From Rhizoclosmatium globosum (taxonomy: Eukaryota; Chytridiomycota; Chytridiomycetes; Chytridiales; Chytriomycetaceae), in NCBI GenBank assembly GCA_002104985.1, contig MCGO01000265.1:1-45748 (forward strand): DNA of 45,748 nt. Direction: 5' to 3'. Of the stretch, positions 10,285-21,777 are shown in pieces. Under the pieces are notes generated by a model, which was not told where the DNA came from, searched no databases, and saw only the letters and a list, made by a program, of their open reading frames with translations. Both the position numbers and the translations under genes were made by a program. Every line of letters begins with the position of its first letter. Positions within the stretch are counted from its first letter, which is position 1.

Positions 10285-13083
10285 ATGAGCAGCGAAGGAG
10301 ACGTGCTTCCAACCCCATTGCATCCGGCCCCTCTTCCTATAAGAGTTAGTGGGGGTTTTCAGTGCTCCTATGTCTATACGTATCCAACTCCTCCAGGGGA
10401 AGGTGAGGGGGGAGAAGCTTCCGCATCGGAAACATGCCCGCGAGTATTTGATTCCACTCATGCTTTCAAGGTTAGTTCTAAGTGCCCAGATCGGTGCTGC
10501 TCCATCGCTAACCCGTCTATTTCATTCTGTTTCCCTCGAAACCCCTTGAAACCCTCAGCTGCATTATTACCAAGAGCATGTTGGCGTCCGATGGCAACGA
10601 TACCACCATCCAAATGCAACCATCTGCGAATACTGCGGAGTTGACTCTAAAAAGAATCTACCCAGGTATAGGTTCTCTTTTTCACATCATTGAAGGAGAA
10701 CGAATTGACACATTACCATTACTTGCTTCCTTCTATTCAGGCATTTTATACTGCATCATGTCGACCCTGCTCTCAGCGGCGTCAGGCAAATTGGGACACA
10801 ACCTCGCCACATTCCAACCACAGAAGATTCGAAGATCATAGACGTTCTCAACTTACTGCCTGCATTTGCAGGCCCAAATCACCCTCAATGTGCTCATTGT
10901 GATGAAGCTGGAGAAAAGTGTGGAAAGTTTCGGCCCTGTTATGTGAGTGTTGCCCCAGGTATTCTGGGTTTAATGATTCTCAACGTTTTTATTCTTCGAA
11001 GCAATGTATTCGCAATGGCCATCCCGAAACATGTGATCCTGAGTTTGTTGCAGAACAACCAAAGTATGAGCCGTTTGTTCACCAACGATTTCAAGTGACA
11101 TCAGTCGAACCACCACCCCAGCATTCTCAGCAACAAGGAGAACAGCTGCCTGTAACTCAAAATTTACTATCCCCAGTACCTTTTATTATGCCGAAGAAAG
11201 TGATACCCCAAGTTGAATCAAAGAAACCTGCCCAACTCAAAAAATACCTAAAGGCAGTCCCGAATCTTCGCCCTTGTCCCCACACAAAACCGCATATCAA
11301 ACACCAAAGACACGTTTGTCCTTGGGTTGATCCAAACCCCGAAAATTATACCATGAAATGTGAAGTATCGTTCGCACTTGGATACAAGCTCAAAGTCCAC
11401 TATTATGCCGCACATCACGATGTTTATATCCAGAAATATCACCCCAATACCTTGAAATCTATTGAGCACGTAAATGGAACGGCGATAGTGAAGTGCCCAA
11501 TTTGCCAGAAATCAATGAACCCAGAAATACTGAACGAGCATTGGATATTAGAGCATGTGGATCGCGCATTAAATGGATATGATTTGGATGGACGTAGATT
11601 ACAAGATTTGTCAGAATCTCAGGAAGTGTATGATAAAGAGGACACAATGGTGCTTCGTGTGTTGGGTGGGTTGAGGTGGAAGAGAGAGGATGGCGATGAT
11701 GGTGATGTTTCCGATAGTGAAGACGAAATTGAAGATGTTCTGAATTGTGATCATGATGATGGTTGTGGCGGTATGTGTGGATGGTTTGGGGGCCGTAAAA
11801 AGAATGATGCAGCAACTGAAGCGTTTTTCACTCCGCCAAAGCCAGTGGAAGACTCAAATGCGCTTTCGATAGTTCCATCTGCCACGAAAATTGACACCAA
11901 TGATTTCGATCTTGATTTACCGTCAATGTTAGATGAATTAGTTGGACGCGAGGTTGTTAACCCTGCTGCTCCTGTCGATGACCAAATTGCGATGGAATTA
12001 GATGATATTTTGAAAGGATTGGACAGTTCAGCTGAAACATCTACAACCGTATCTGATCATAATCTTAATATCACACCACCATCTGGATCAACAAGTGCTT
12101 CTCAAAAAGGATCACCAGTTGTAGTTCCAGACTCATTGCCACCGAGCCCAGTAGGTCAGCCACCTGTGTTGTCTGATACCACAATCAGCATAAAACGAAA
12201 GCGAGTCGACGATATGAATGAAAGTCCACATCAAATGCTGCTGATTTCTGCCAACAACAATTCCTCAAATAATCCGTCAATAATTGCCATGGCCAGCGAA
12301 GCAGCCTCCATACCTCAATCCACGTCAGCAGCCGCGGAAACTCGTTCCTCTCTTCGACGAGGATCAAAATCCCTAAAGGTGACTCCTCCAAGCACAAATG
12401 AGAAAGAAAGAGTTTCAGCTGACACGTCTCGTCAAATGATGAACGATCCTGAAAGCCCCCATCAATCTGCAACGGTGTCACCCCAGTTGGAAATCCCAGT
12501 CGACCGAGCTATCATCAATCAAAATACTCTACCTACGACCAAATTGAAACTGCTGGTCCCGGAAGATGAATCCTCTCTGCCATCCGCAAATATCCCAATC
12601 CCCCTTCAGCCTCCCATTTATGAAATACCCGCCGCCAACGAGTCAATAAGTCTACAGCATCCAATGGCTTCAAATATAACATTAAATCATCAGAACACGA
12701 ATGGACAACCGATCATTACCGAACCCCGACACTCCGCCAGTACCCTGCTTGAATGTTTACCGTGTGGTAGAACTTTCAAGAGGAAAGCAGATTATACTCG
12801 TCATATGAACAACCATTCCGCTGACCCAAAGCCCGAAGGGCAGAGACAAAATGAACCAGGCTTCAGATGTGACCAATGTGGGGCCAAGTTTGTTCGCAAA
12901 GATGGCTTATTGCGGCACCAACGAAATGTGTGCAAGATAGTAGGAACGAGGCTAGAGGTCCAAATACCCGCCTCAATGGAAATGTCTCCAATGACGGCTC
13001 CGACTGCACGGGGAATATCTGGCTCTTCTTCAACTTCGTCGTTAACATCTTTGGCTCATTCGGCAGCTGCATCAGACACATAA
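10285..13083 (+). CDS. Zinc-finger transcription regulator with C2H2 fingers plus a Zn2Cys6-spaced cluster
   Basis: Probable nuclear DNA-binding regulator. Exons 10285-10470, 10559-10665, 10741-10942 and 11002-13083 give 858 residues. In order: a possible finger (CPRVF...H-X5-H, about residues 52-70), a C2H2 finger CEYCG...HFILHH, then six cysteines spaced CX2CX6CX5CX2CX8C (from CAHC to ETC), exactly the fungal binuclear zinc cluster spacing but acidic (DEAGEK) where DNA-binding versions are basic. Two degenerate fingers follow (HVCPW...HYYAAHH and KCPICQKSM...HWILEH), then an acidic Ser-rich disordered middle with a putative NLS (KRKRVDD). Two classical fingers close the protein: LECLPCGRTFKRKADYTRH and FRCDQCGAKFVRKDGLLRH. 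The final finger ends in Cys, not His. The splice join that completes the six-Cys motif (10942/11002) is inferred from phase. Starts 112 bp after IFT144 ends. Target genes cannot be deduced. Confidence 0.8.
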
Positions 13084-13190
13084 ATGTTGGTTTTTTCCCT
13101 ATATATTCAATAAACTTGTAAATTGCAAATTCGAAATCCTGATTTGATGGTGAGTCAGAGGTGATCCATTTCATCAAAAACTCTTCCAGA

Positions 13191-14265
13191 ATGAAACGAC
13201 CACGAGCAGACTCAATCGAAGCAGAACAGCCGTTTCCTGTTGTTCAGCTTGCCAAACTGTCAGAACTCTCTGAACAGCATTTCAAGCAGAGGTTGGAGGC
13301 TATCAAAGCAAAGGTATTTATCTGCAAGGCTGTATATCTCAACAATTTGTAATCAGCCTAAACAATACTCTCCATTTTAGAAAGCCTTTATTTGCGATAT
13401 GGATGGAGTTATATATCACGGTATTTCGGCTTCTCAATTGTAATAGAAATCTGACTTTTCATTACAGGAAACACTTTGCTTCCAGGAGTGAAAGAGTTCG
13501 TTGAATGGATGAAGGCCGAGAAAAAGCAGTTCTTATTCTTGGTGAGGACTCTGCTTCAGCCTCTTAAAACTTATTCCATTTCAGACGAACAACAGTGCCC
13601 CAACACCACAAGAACTTTCAGAAAAGCTTCACAGACTAGGATTAGATACTTCTGCAAATCATTTCTACACCTCTGCTTTATCCACAGCCAAGTTCCTCAA
13701 ATCGCAGAAACCACACGGCGGAAGCTGTTACGTCATCGGAGAACCAGGACTCACTTACGCACTCTATGAGCACGGATTCACAATGTCAAGTGAAAACCCA
13801 GATTACGTTGTAATCGGTGAAGGAAACTCCCACAATTACGAAAAGTTGACCAAAGCCTTAAACCTGATTGCAAAAGGCGCTAAGCTTATTGGAACGAATC
13901 CAGACACGAATGGTGTGACCGACGATGGTATGGTTCTCGGAACTGGAACGTTCCTTGCGGCACTTGAACTGGCTTCTGGAAAGAAATCATTCTCATGTGG
14001 AAAGCCTAGTTCACTAATGATGTCTTATGCGTTGAAGCAATTGCAAGGTCTTTCAAAAGAGGATGTGTGCATTATCGGCGATCGAATGGACACGGATATT
14101 CTTGCTGGGGTGTACGCGGATATTGACCCTGTGCTGGTGATGAGTGGAGTTACTACGCTTGACAACCTTTTCGTGGATGCGTACCGCCCATATATCGTTT
14201 TGAATGGAGTTGGAGAGATTTCTGGAGGGGTTGTGGAAACCCAACCAATCAAAAAGAAGCAGTAA
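13191..14265 (+). CDS. HAD-superfamily phosphatase, NagD/PGP (4-nitrophenylphosphatase) type
   Basis: A class IIA haloacid-dehalogenase phosphatase hydrolysing small phosphate esters such as nucleotides or glycolytic by-products; the substrate cannot be read from sequence. Exons 13191-13313, 13381-13420, 13468-13541 and 13585-14265 give 305 residues. Motif I is CDMDGVIYHG with both catalytic Asp residues, motif II is FLTNNSAPTP (split by the third intron), the type IIA cap follows (YVIGEPGLTYAL, DYVVIGEG), the motif III Lys lies in FSCGKPS, and motif IV is IGDRMDTDIL. The set is complete, so the enzyme should be active. The GTNPDTNG and GTGTFLAALE segments resemble bacterial NagD more than yeast Pho13. 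The N terminus carries about 40 extra residues without a recognised domain. Convergent with LSM1, 117 bp apart. Confidence 0.9.
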
Positions 14266-14382
14266 ATCCTGCCTGAAATAACAGACGTTTCCCTCCAACT
14301 TTATATACACAAAAACGAGAGAAAACTTCTGACACAGGAAATCCAAAAGCCAAAAAAAAATAATAGTGTGAATGCCTTGCCC

Positions 14383-15023
14383 CTAATAATGATCGGTCTC
14401 TGCAAAATCCACACAAAATCCACGAGCGTGCAGAATCTTTCCAGTAACCAAATCCATTTGCTTTCTCGCCTCGGCCTCCTTTTTCACAATCGCGTTGATT
14501 TCAGCTGAAGGGACTTCGCGTAACGACCTTAAGTGCATAGCTTCTCGTTCTTCGTCCTGTACAAAACATAGAGATGTTGGTTATTGGGAATGGATGACGA
14601 GGATGTAATCGTTGAAAAGACGCACCAGTTCACCCAACAAGACGACGTTCTCTCCACGCACAACAAACATGCCTCTGTACTCTTCTCCGTATGTGTCATT
14701 GTGGTACATTCGTTCCATAGTGTCTTGAAGTACGAGGTTTGCTGTGTGGTGTCAAAAGTTAGAACCACCCAACAAGGCAGCCTGATATGACAGCTCACCA
14801 AACTGGTCATATGACCGCAGATACCCAATCAACTTTCGTCCATCTCTGAGAATTACAAGTAGTTTCTCTGGGTTGTCAGGGCATAAGTTAGTTCGATGTG
14901 AGTGGATGCTAACAAGCTTACTATCGACACAGTCGACCAAACTGGCAGCACCTTATGTTGCATTTGATATTAGCATGGACTGGGTATTGGTGCCAGAGGC
15001 TTACCTGGTAAGAAAGAGTCCAT
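14383..15023 (-). CDS. LSM1: LSM1, Sm-like subunit of the cytoplasmic LSm1-7 decapping complex
   Basis: LSm1 caps the ring that binds the 3' end of deadenylated mRNA and activates decapping in P-bodies. Splicing across four short introns gives 135 residues. Exon 1 encodes MDSFLPG, then the Sm1 motif KKLLVILRDGRKLIGYLRSYDQF, split here as KKLLVILRDGRK and LIGYLRSYDQFANLVL, then the LSM1-specific MERMYHNDTYGEEYRG, the Sm2 motif FVVRGENVVLLGEL, and a helical charged C-terminal tail that in this family folds across the ring. The exact fit of MDSFLPGAASLV to the LSM1 N terminus fixes the start codon at 15023. The size is typical for the family. It lies between two convergent or tandem genes with about 120 bp on either side. 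Confidence 0.93.
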
Positions 15024-15145
15024 TTGACTGTTTTTTGAGGATAGAAAAAAGACAATAAACGAAATAGATTCCCCCAATAAATGTATTATAAAAGTATATC
15101 AAATTCAGCCGCAGGAAACGCCTACAGTTAAGGATTCCACTTTCT

Positions 15146-16954
15146 TTACAAAATCTCTAAATCGCAGTGCTTCACTTCGGGAGCCTTTGCCTGTACATCA
15201 AAATAAAAACCAATTAATACTAGACAACTCCATTAAGCAAGTTAAATACACACCTTCAATTCTAATTCAATGCGATCCACCTCAGCTCCCAACTTAGTTA
15301 CAACCTTTCCACCCTGTTCCAAAAGCCACTGTCGAAACTCTTCTTCGTCTTTGAATTCCTTGACTTTTTGAAACTCGTCCTTCAGCCCATTATTGGGATA
15401 GGCACTCGCGATGTACCGCCGTGTTACTTCATCTCCATCAAACAAGACTTCAGCTTTGAACCGAACCCAATCACTTCCAATTTGAGTTGTTTTAACGTCA
15501 TGCAAGGATCTTGAGGAAATGAATATAGGTAAGGTGGAAGTTCTATGTTGCAAATGAAGGTTGAGGGACTTACCGAACAACAGGATCATTCTCCAGAATT
15601 GCAACAATATAGTCTTTCCGCTCTGAGTCCATACTTCGTTCCACAAGACTGGCAATATTTCTGCGGACGAGGAAGATACTGACGCTGGCAAGAAGCATTC
15701 CAATCAAAATGGAACCGATGGAATCCAGGAAAGGTAGGGAAAGATATTTCGCAAGACTCAAAGATGTAGATGCAATCATGATTCCCATGATGGAGGAGCA
15801 GTCTTCCAGAAAGATTTGGACAGAGGTTGGGTCAGAACCACGTCGCACTAAATTGGTAATATTCCATCAGAACGTGCATATTCAATCAAGACAATGAAAA
15901 TAATTGCATACAATATTCTGAGAAAGACATTCGCGAAGCAGCGGCACTACGTGAGATTTGGCGGAATGCATACCATAAGGTCACTTACAAATAGATGAGC
16001 ATCACCAATTATTTCAACTTAGAGTACAATACCTGCTTCAAAACAAAGAGAGCCAGCGAGAACCCAGTATCCAACAGTTGCATCACCAATTGTGTGTGGA
16101 TTCAAGAGACCTGAAATACCATGATACATGGAGACACCTCCACCCAGGAAAAAGATTCCGACTCCAGACACGAGAGCCCATGCCGTTCGTTCTGATGAGA
16201 ATCCGTATGGGTGGTTGGCATCAGGTTCTTTGAGCGAACGTCGAATACCAATCCTGTTGGATGTCCGATGTGAGCAAGATTGCGTATAAATATCGCGATG
16301 AAGGAAGATCAAGTTACATGAGGAGCATTTCGTTGAGTAAGTCAGCTAAAGAATGAAGGGCTCTGTAAAAGAGAGAAGGACAGGTGTCAGATTTCAGCCA
16401 GGTCGTTCAGAAAGATGTCCCTTACTCTGCAAACATTGACGCAGAGCCTGATATGATTGCAGCATATAGTTTAGCAGAGAACATGATGCCGTTGCTGTAT
16501 ATTTTGTTTAAGCAGTTTGAAGAAGGCAGGCACGACCGCACCTTGTCATGGCCAGCAGAACAACCTTGTGGCTTCCCTCGAGGTCCTTTGTCTTTTCCTG
16601 ATTGAAGCTTTCCTGCTGGCTCTCTCGCTTGAGCTGTTTGAGGCGACTCCGCCACTTTCCTTCGTAGTCCAGTTCTTCACCGAGCGAAAAGAAGCGCGGC
16701 CGCCGCGTCCGAGGCAACGACCCGCGTCGGTCGTCCGGAAGCGGACGCCCGGACTTGGCTGATTCGAGTATCGCTGGTGACGTTGTTGTTGTTGCGAGCC
16801 GTGTCAGGGCTCCACCTGGTGTCGACGTTGACCCACGAGACGAAGAAGAAGAAGAACCAGGAACACTCGACGAAAGGCGTGCGTGAAGCCGCACTCGGAT
16901 CATGCGCGCCCCAAGCGATGGGCCCATGCGCCAGGCCCAGTTCGGGGAAAACAT
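15146..16954 (-). CDS. SLC30A9: SLC30A9/ZnT9-like mitochondrial zinc exporter (cation diffusion facilitator)
   Basis: A cation-diffusion-facilitator protein; animal and yeast relatives export zinc from mitochondria. About 460 residues after removing six or seven introns. The N terminus (to about 110) is rich in Arg, Ser and Thr with almost no acidic residues (MIRVRLHARLSSSVPG), as expected for a mitochondrial targeting sequence. The transporter core follows: GSASMFAE, ALHSLADLLNE (zinc-site His and Asp), NHPYGFSSERTAWALVSGVG, IFLEDCSSIMGI and DSIGSILIGMLL. The C-terminal cytosolic-type domain (SLHDVKTTQIGSDWVRFKAE, LGAEVDRIELELK, CDLEIL) matches the family end to end. The final exon starts after the intron following IELELK and ends with the stop at 15146-15148. 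Only 25 bp separate its ATG from the stop codon of the upstream ankyrin gene, so its promoter must overlap that gene's 3' end. Confidence 0.88.
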
Positions 16955-16979
16955 TTTATTGCCACCATTTCCTTGCCAC

Positions 16980-18465
16980 TTACTCCTCTACATCCATCAC
17001 ACATATTCGGCTTCTTAGTCTACTTGTCCGCAATGCATCAATCAACTTCTTGGCTAGCACAGTATTGCCAGCCCGAGTCGCCCATCGCACAAGAGAATTC
17101 TCTTCATCAAGTTGTCGATCGTTGGAATCAATACCTTCCCGCTCATCTGCTGCTCGACTTGCAATTGCAACATCTGCTCCATACTCGAGTAGAACGTCTA
17201 CAATTTCTTCATGGCCCATTTGCACAGCGTGTCGCAAAGCAAATCCTCCCATTGCATCCACCACGGCCCCCACTTTGCAAAGAAACGATACAGTTTCAAA
17301 ATGTCCTCTCGCTACAGACCATCTGAGGGCATATTCCTCTTGAGCATGAATATCCATCAACCCTTTTGAAACATAGAGCTTCACAATCTCCGTGTGCCCG
17401 TACTCTGCAGCCCATAATCCTGCTATTCCGTTTCGAATAGTTGCATCAGCACCATGAGTCAATAACAGTTTTACAGCGTCCAAGCAACCCGTTCGAGAAC
17501 TCCAAGCCAACGGCGATCCATCACATACATTCACGTCAGACAGCGGATGATTTAGGAGAATCGAGAGAGTTCCCAAACTACCTGGATGTTTCGCTGATAA
17601 AATCAGTGCTGTTGTCATTCCTTCAGGAGTCACCAAGTTCCAACTGTTTCCAGCCCCACTGCTTCCAGCCCCACTGCTTGAACCAGATGAATTCTCTGCA
17701 TCATGAATTGCCGTAATCGTGTTCGCAATGGACTGGTATACATTTTCTGCTTTCTCCACAGTACTTGACGCTCCACCCGTTCCGGGAACTCGTAAATAAA
17801 CGCCTCTATATAACAGCCACAGAACCATTTCCGTCCGATCAAACATTGCAGATTGAACCAACGCGCTATCCGCAGCCACATGAAATTCAGGCGATAACTT
17901 GAAGTTGGATTCCCCAGCAAGTCGATCCAAATCTTGGGTACCGCCCCAGCCAGCCAACACTACACCTTCCCGCACCAAGTCTAGGCCGCAACTTTCGTCC
18001 AGACTGTGTTTGAATGGTGTTGGGAACAAACAGCGCCACAGGCCAAACCACTGGTTTGAAACAGCCATCTCACTTGCAAGCTCCACAAACACTGGTGTAG
18101 CACACCGAAGTTGAAGCACAGATATGACATCGCCTTCTTTGGTTCTTTTGTCGGAAAGAAAGGCAGCCCAACGTTCTTCGTTTGGCCCAATTTGGAATGG
18201 AGTAACTGGGACAGGTGGCAGCTCTTGAATCGGAGAGAGTGGAAGGATGTTATGCCACGTAAGGAGGAGGCGGGTATGCGTTGGAGTTGTGTTTCTGTCA
18301 AGTGATGTTTGATTGTTGGGTATGGATGTGTGTTGGGGGTTTTACATACGCCAAACGATGTAGTTCTGAGCAAGTACTGCCAAGACTGAATCCTGCATAT
18401 ACCAATAAGATCTCTTTTATCTCAATTGGCAGGTTGAGAATCGATATCGCGTCACTGCGAGACAT
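16980..18465 (-). CDS. F-box-like / ankyrin-repeat protein
   Basis: Two exons (18350-18465 and 16980-18294, 55-nt intron) give 476 residues. The N terminus (SILNLPIEIKEILLVYAGF) looks like the short F-box-like LP.E...I motif found in chytrid ankyrin families; a later region holds about five ankyrin repeats in the C-terminal half, for example DGSPLAWSSRTGCLDAVKLL, NGIAGLWAAEYGHTEIVKLY and GGFALRHAVQMGHEEIVDVL. A Gly/Ser-rich stretch (GSSSGAGSSGAGNS) lies near residue 280. Such proteins usually act as adaptors, possibly for ubiquitin ligases, but nothing here proves that. The track-style start upstream at 18489 is a TTG, so ATG 18465 is chosen. Only distantly related in sequence to the two other F-box-like proteins of the window. 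Confidence 0.75.
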
Positions 18466-18629
18466 AGGGGGGCACTGATTTTTGACCAAGTTCCAGAACG
18501 AATCGAAAAGAAGCTTGTATCTTTAACATACAAAAATCTTAAATAAAGCAAATACAGAGATAAGTCGAATGTGTTCCATTGTCCCCAAAGCCTGTGCCGA
18601 AAAGAGAAACAAGCTCCAAAAATTGCGTC

Positions 18630-20164
18630 ATGTCTGCAACGATCTTGCCACAACTCACCGGCCCTTTGAAGGCATGGAAATTCAATCCAACTGATGAGGT
18701 GTGCTGTTCATGCATTCGCGTTGTAGTACTATCACTTGGGACTTATGACATACAACAGGATCAAAGAGAGCTTCACAAGTTTGAACCAAACCAGGAAGTG
18801 TCAATCAAAGAGCTTGCGGAACTTGGTGTCCTCTACTGGAACATTGAAGTAACTGATGACGAGAAGCACATGGAGACTGTGGAAACCATCTGTCGTGAGA
18901 GACAGTACAAGAACCGAGATGTTGTAAGTCCACCCTTGAACACTCAAAAAAACAACGTTCTGAGCTCTATTCGTAGATCAATATTAAGAGAGATACTCTG
19001 CCTAACTATGACCAGAAGATTAAAACCTTCTTTGAGGAGCATATACATGAAGATGAAGAGATTCGTTTCATTCTGGACGGAAGTGGATACTTTGATGTTC
19101 GTGACAAGAATGACGAGTGGATTCGTGTTGCTGCCAAAAAGAGCGATATGATCATTCTGGTGAGTCCGCCTTGGGTGGCGGCTACAAGCTGGTTTATACA
19201 CAAAACTCAAATTATGTAACAGCCCGCAGGAATGTACCATCGCTTCACTCTTGACACCAACAACTACATTAAGGCTATGAGATTGTTTAAAGAAGATCCA
19301 CAATGGACCCCATTGAACCGGGACGTTGAAACCACTGATACAAACAAGTTCCGTCGTGACTATTTGAGAGAATTCCATGGAGTTATTATTCCAAGCATTC
19401 CATCTCAACTTACTGGCCCGTTGCAGGCTTGGAAGTTTAACCCAACTCAAGAGGTATTGCACACCTTTACTTAAATAAAGTTCATACAATGCTAACTAAT
19501 TCCTCTTATTATTAGGACCAAAGAGAACTCCACAAGTTCGATCCAAATCAAGAAGTGTCTATCCAGGAGCTTGCGGCGCTTGGAGTACTTTACTGGAATA
19601 TTCCAGTGACAGATGACGAGAAGCACATGGAATCTGTGGAGACTATTTGCCAAGAAAGACAGTACAAAAACAGAGATGTTGTGAGTGCACATGATTTCAT
19701 GGGTACCTTACTTGTGGAGTCAACTAATTCCGCATCACCAGATCAACATCAAACGAGACACGCTACCAAACTACGATCAGAAAATCAAGACCTTCTTTGA
19801 GGAACACATTCACGAGGACGAGGAAATTCGCTTCATTTTAGATGGAAGTGGATACTTTGACGTCCGGAACAAGGACGACGAATGGATTCGTGTTGCAGCC
19901 AAGAAGAGCGACATGATTATTCTTCCAGCCGGAATGTACCACCGTTTCACACTTGACACCAACAACTACATTAAGGCCATGAGATTGTTTAAAGAGGACC
20001 CACAATGGACACCGTTGAATCGGGAGGTCGAAACTACCGACACGAATAAGTTCCGTCTTGATTACTTGAAAGAATTCCACGGAATTACTGTCAACTTGAA
20101 GAAGAGACCTTCTGATTCGAATGATGCGGAGGAGATTTCAACAAAGATCGCAAAAGGCGCATAA
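18630..20164 (+). CDS. Double-domain acireductone dioxygenase (two complete ARD copies fused in frame)
   Basis: Acireductone dioxygenase catalyses the oxygen-dependent step of methionine salvage, yielding 2-keto-4-methylthiobutyrate when it holds Fe(II). Exons 18630-18698, 18759-18923, 18977-19159, 19223-19453, 19516-19680 and 19742-20164 give 411 residues. Each half is a full cupin enzyme with the segment [14 protein letters not shown] at its start, [13 protein letters not shown] or [13 protein letters not shown], metal ligands [12 protein letters not shown] and the fourth ligand in [11 protein letters not shown]. The join reads straight through: [20 protein letters not shown], with no stop and no intron. 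The copies are almost identical in protein and close in DNA. Both share introns after the NPT(D/Q)E and NRDV positions, but the intron before PAGMYH exists only in copy 1. A Lys-rich tail follows copy 2. Family enzymes are normally single-domain (about 180 residues). Confidence 0.9.
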
Positions 20165-20287
20165 TTCTCAAAATAAAAACAACTCTAGTACCTTTATCCA
20201 ATTTATATCGGTGTTGTGTTTAATAGCGGTTTAGTTAATACTTTTGAGTTGATATGATAGTGAAATTGTCAAGAAACGTCCTCACAA

Positions 20288-21711
20288 ATGAAGCCTCTCA
20301 GCATCATCAAAACCACTTCGGCAACGGCAAATACGCTAGATCGCGATCAATCTGTCACGTTAACGATTGACGAACAAAGTTACTCTGGATCTACCAACCA
20401 TCGTCGTTTTGGAGGTTCTGATCCAGATGATAACAAAAACTCAAAATACGCTGCTTTGAATAAAGGCAACGAAGGTGGATCTATTCGAGAAGTTGTCTTT
20501 GCAGTCAGCGTAAGTTGAAGTATGGTCAATTCGCGTTCTAATGTCATTTCGTCAGTTTTACATCACAACAGCCTTAGGTTAGAACGATAAATATTATAAG
20601 CAATATCAGTCTAAATGATCCATAAAAACAGTCATGGTTCTCGTGAACAAAGCAGTTCTAAACACAGTTCCGTTACCAATCACATTTCTCTGGATCCAGA
20701 TTCTCGTTGCAGTACTCCTTCTCTGGAACTCATCCCTCTTAGGGCTATTGAAGCTCCCCACACTGACCACACAGAACTGTAGTAAAGTCATGCCTCTAAT
20801 TTTCATCAACGTGATCGGCTTGACGCTGAACACCCTCTGCCTTCAGTATGTTGACGCGAGTTTTTACCAAGTTGCACGCGCATTAGTTCTTCCATTCACC
20901 GTTATCCTGAGCAGGGTGTGTTTAAAGCAAACAATCAGTGCATCCGTCCTCTTCTCATGTGTCCTTGTATTCTTTGGGTTTTTGTTGGGGACCGTGTTTG
21001 AAGGCCCTGCAATCGTTGTTTCTGTGTTGGGAACTACGTTGGGAGTCGCAAGTTCGGTTTCGACTGCAGTTCACGCGATTGTGATAAAGACATCGTTAGG
21101 GGCTGTGAATGGGAATACTATTGACTTGGTTTATTACAATAATGTGTTGTCGTTGGTTATGTTGGCACCTGTTGTTTTGTTTTCAGGAGAGGTTTCAAAA
21201 GTCTTGGACATTATTGAACTCGCATGGACAGGAGCACTGGCAAATGAAAGTTTATTGACAACAGAAGATGCTGAAAAACAGTTATTTGCTCTAGTGGTTG
21301 GAGGATTCGTCACAGTATGTTGTAAACTGAAATGGTATTTGTTGATAACATTATTTAGGGTATATTCGGTTTCCTCATCAACGTCGCCGGATTCTTTCAA
21401 ATCAAAGTGACTTCTCCTTTGAGTCATATGATAAGCTCTGCTTTTAGAGGAGTGTAAGCTCACAACGCCCATAAACGATGCTTACTCAGACAATCGTTAG
21501 GCTACAAACAGTTTTAGCTGTCCTTCTTTTTAACGACGTAATAAGCTCGTCTCGAATCATGAGTATCGCACTCGTTTTGATTGGCTCAGCTTTATATGCT
21601 TGGGCAAAGAACCAAGAATCAAATACAACGTCTAGCACATTCCAAAGCTGGCCCTTTAGATGTTGCTTACAGCCTGTTATTGTTTATCTCAAATGGTATC
21701 GGAAAAAGTAA
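20288..21711 (+). CDS. GDP-fucose-type nucleotide-sugar transporter (SLC35C1-like, TPT/EamA family)
   Basis: A Golgi-type membrane antiporter importing a nucleotide sugar in exchange for the monophosphate; the closest remembered family is SLC35C1, so GDP-fucose is plausible but not proven. Exons 20288-20509, 20556-20577 (22 nt), 20632-21314, 21359-21451 and 21490-21711 give 413 residues. After a polar cytosolic N terminus of about 70 residues come roughly ten hydrophobic segments. Family landmarks: FYITTALVMVLVNKAVLN (spanning the tiny exon), IGLTLNTLCLQYVDASFYQV, YYNNVLSLVMLAP, INVAGFFQIKVTSPLSHMIS and RLQTVLAVLLFNDVIS. The tiny exon and the 38-nt last intron are supported by phase and by restoring the first membrane helix. 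A hydrophilic C-terminal tail ends in KWYRKK. Confidence 0.85.
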
Positions 21712-21777
21712 TAAAATGCCTGAGGACACCCCATATTTTATACAATTGCTACAGATTTATTGTCAAAACGCATTACA

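Noticed and set aside
18630..20164. Cupin proteins read at first as 3-hydroxyanthranilate dioxygenase
   Set aside because: The [12 protein letters not shown] and [11 protein letters not shown] metal sites with ELGVLYW are acireductone dioxygenase signatures.
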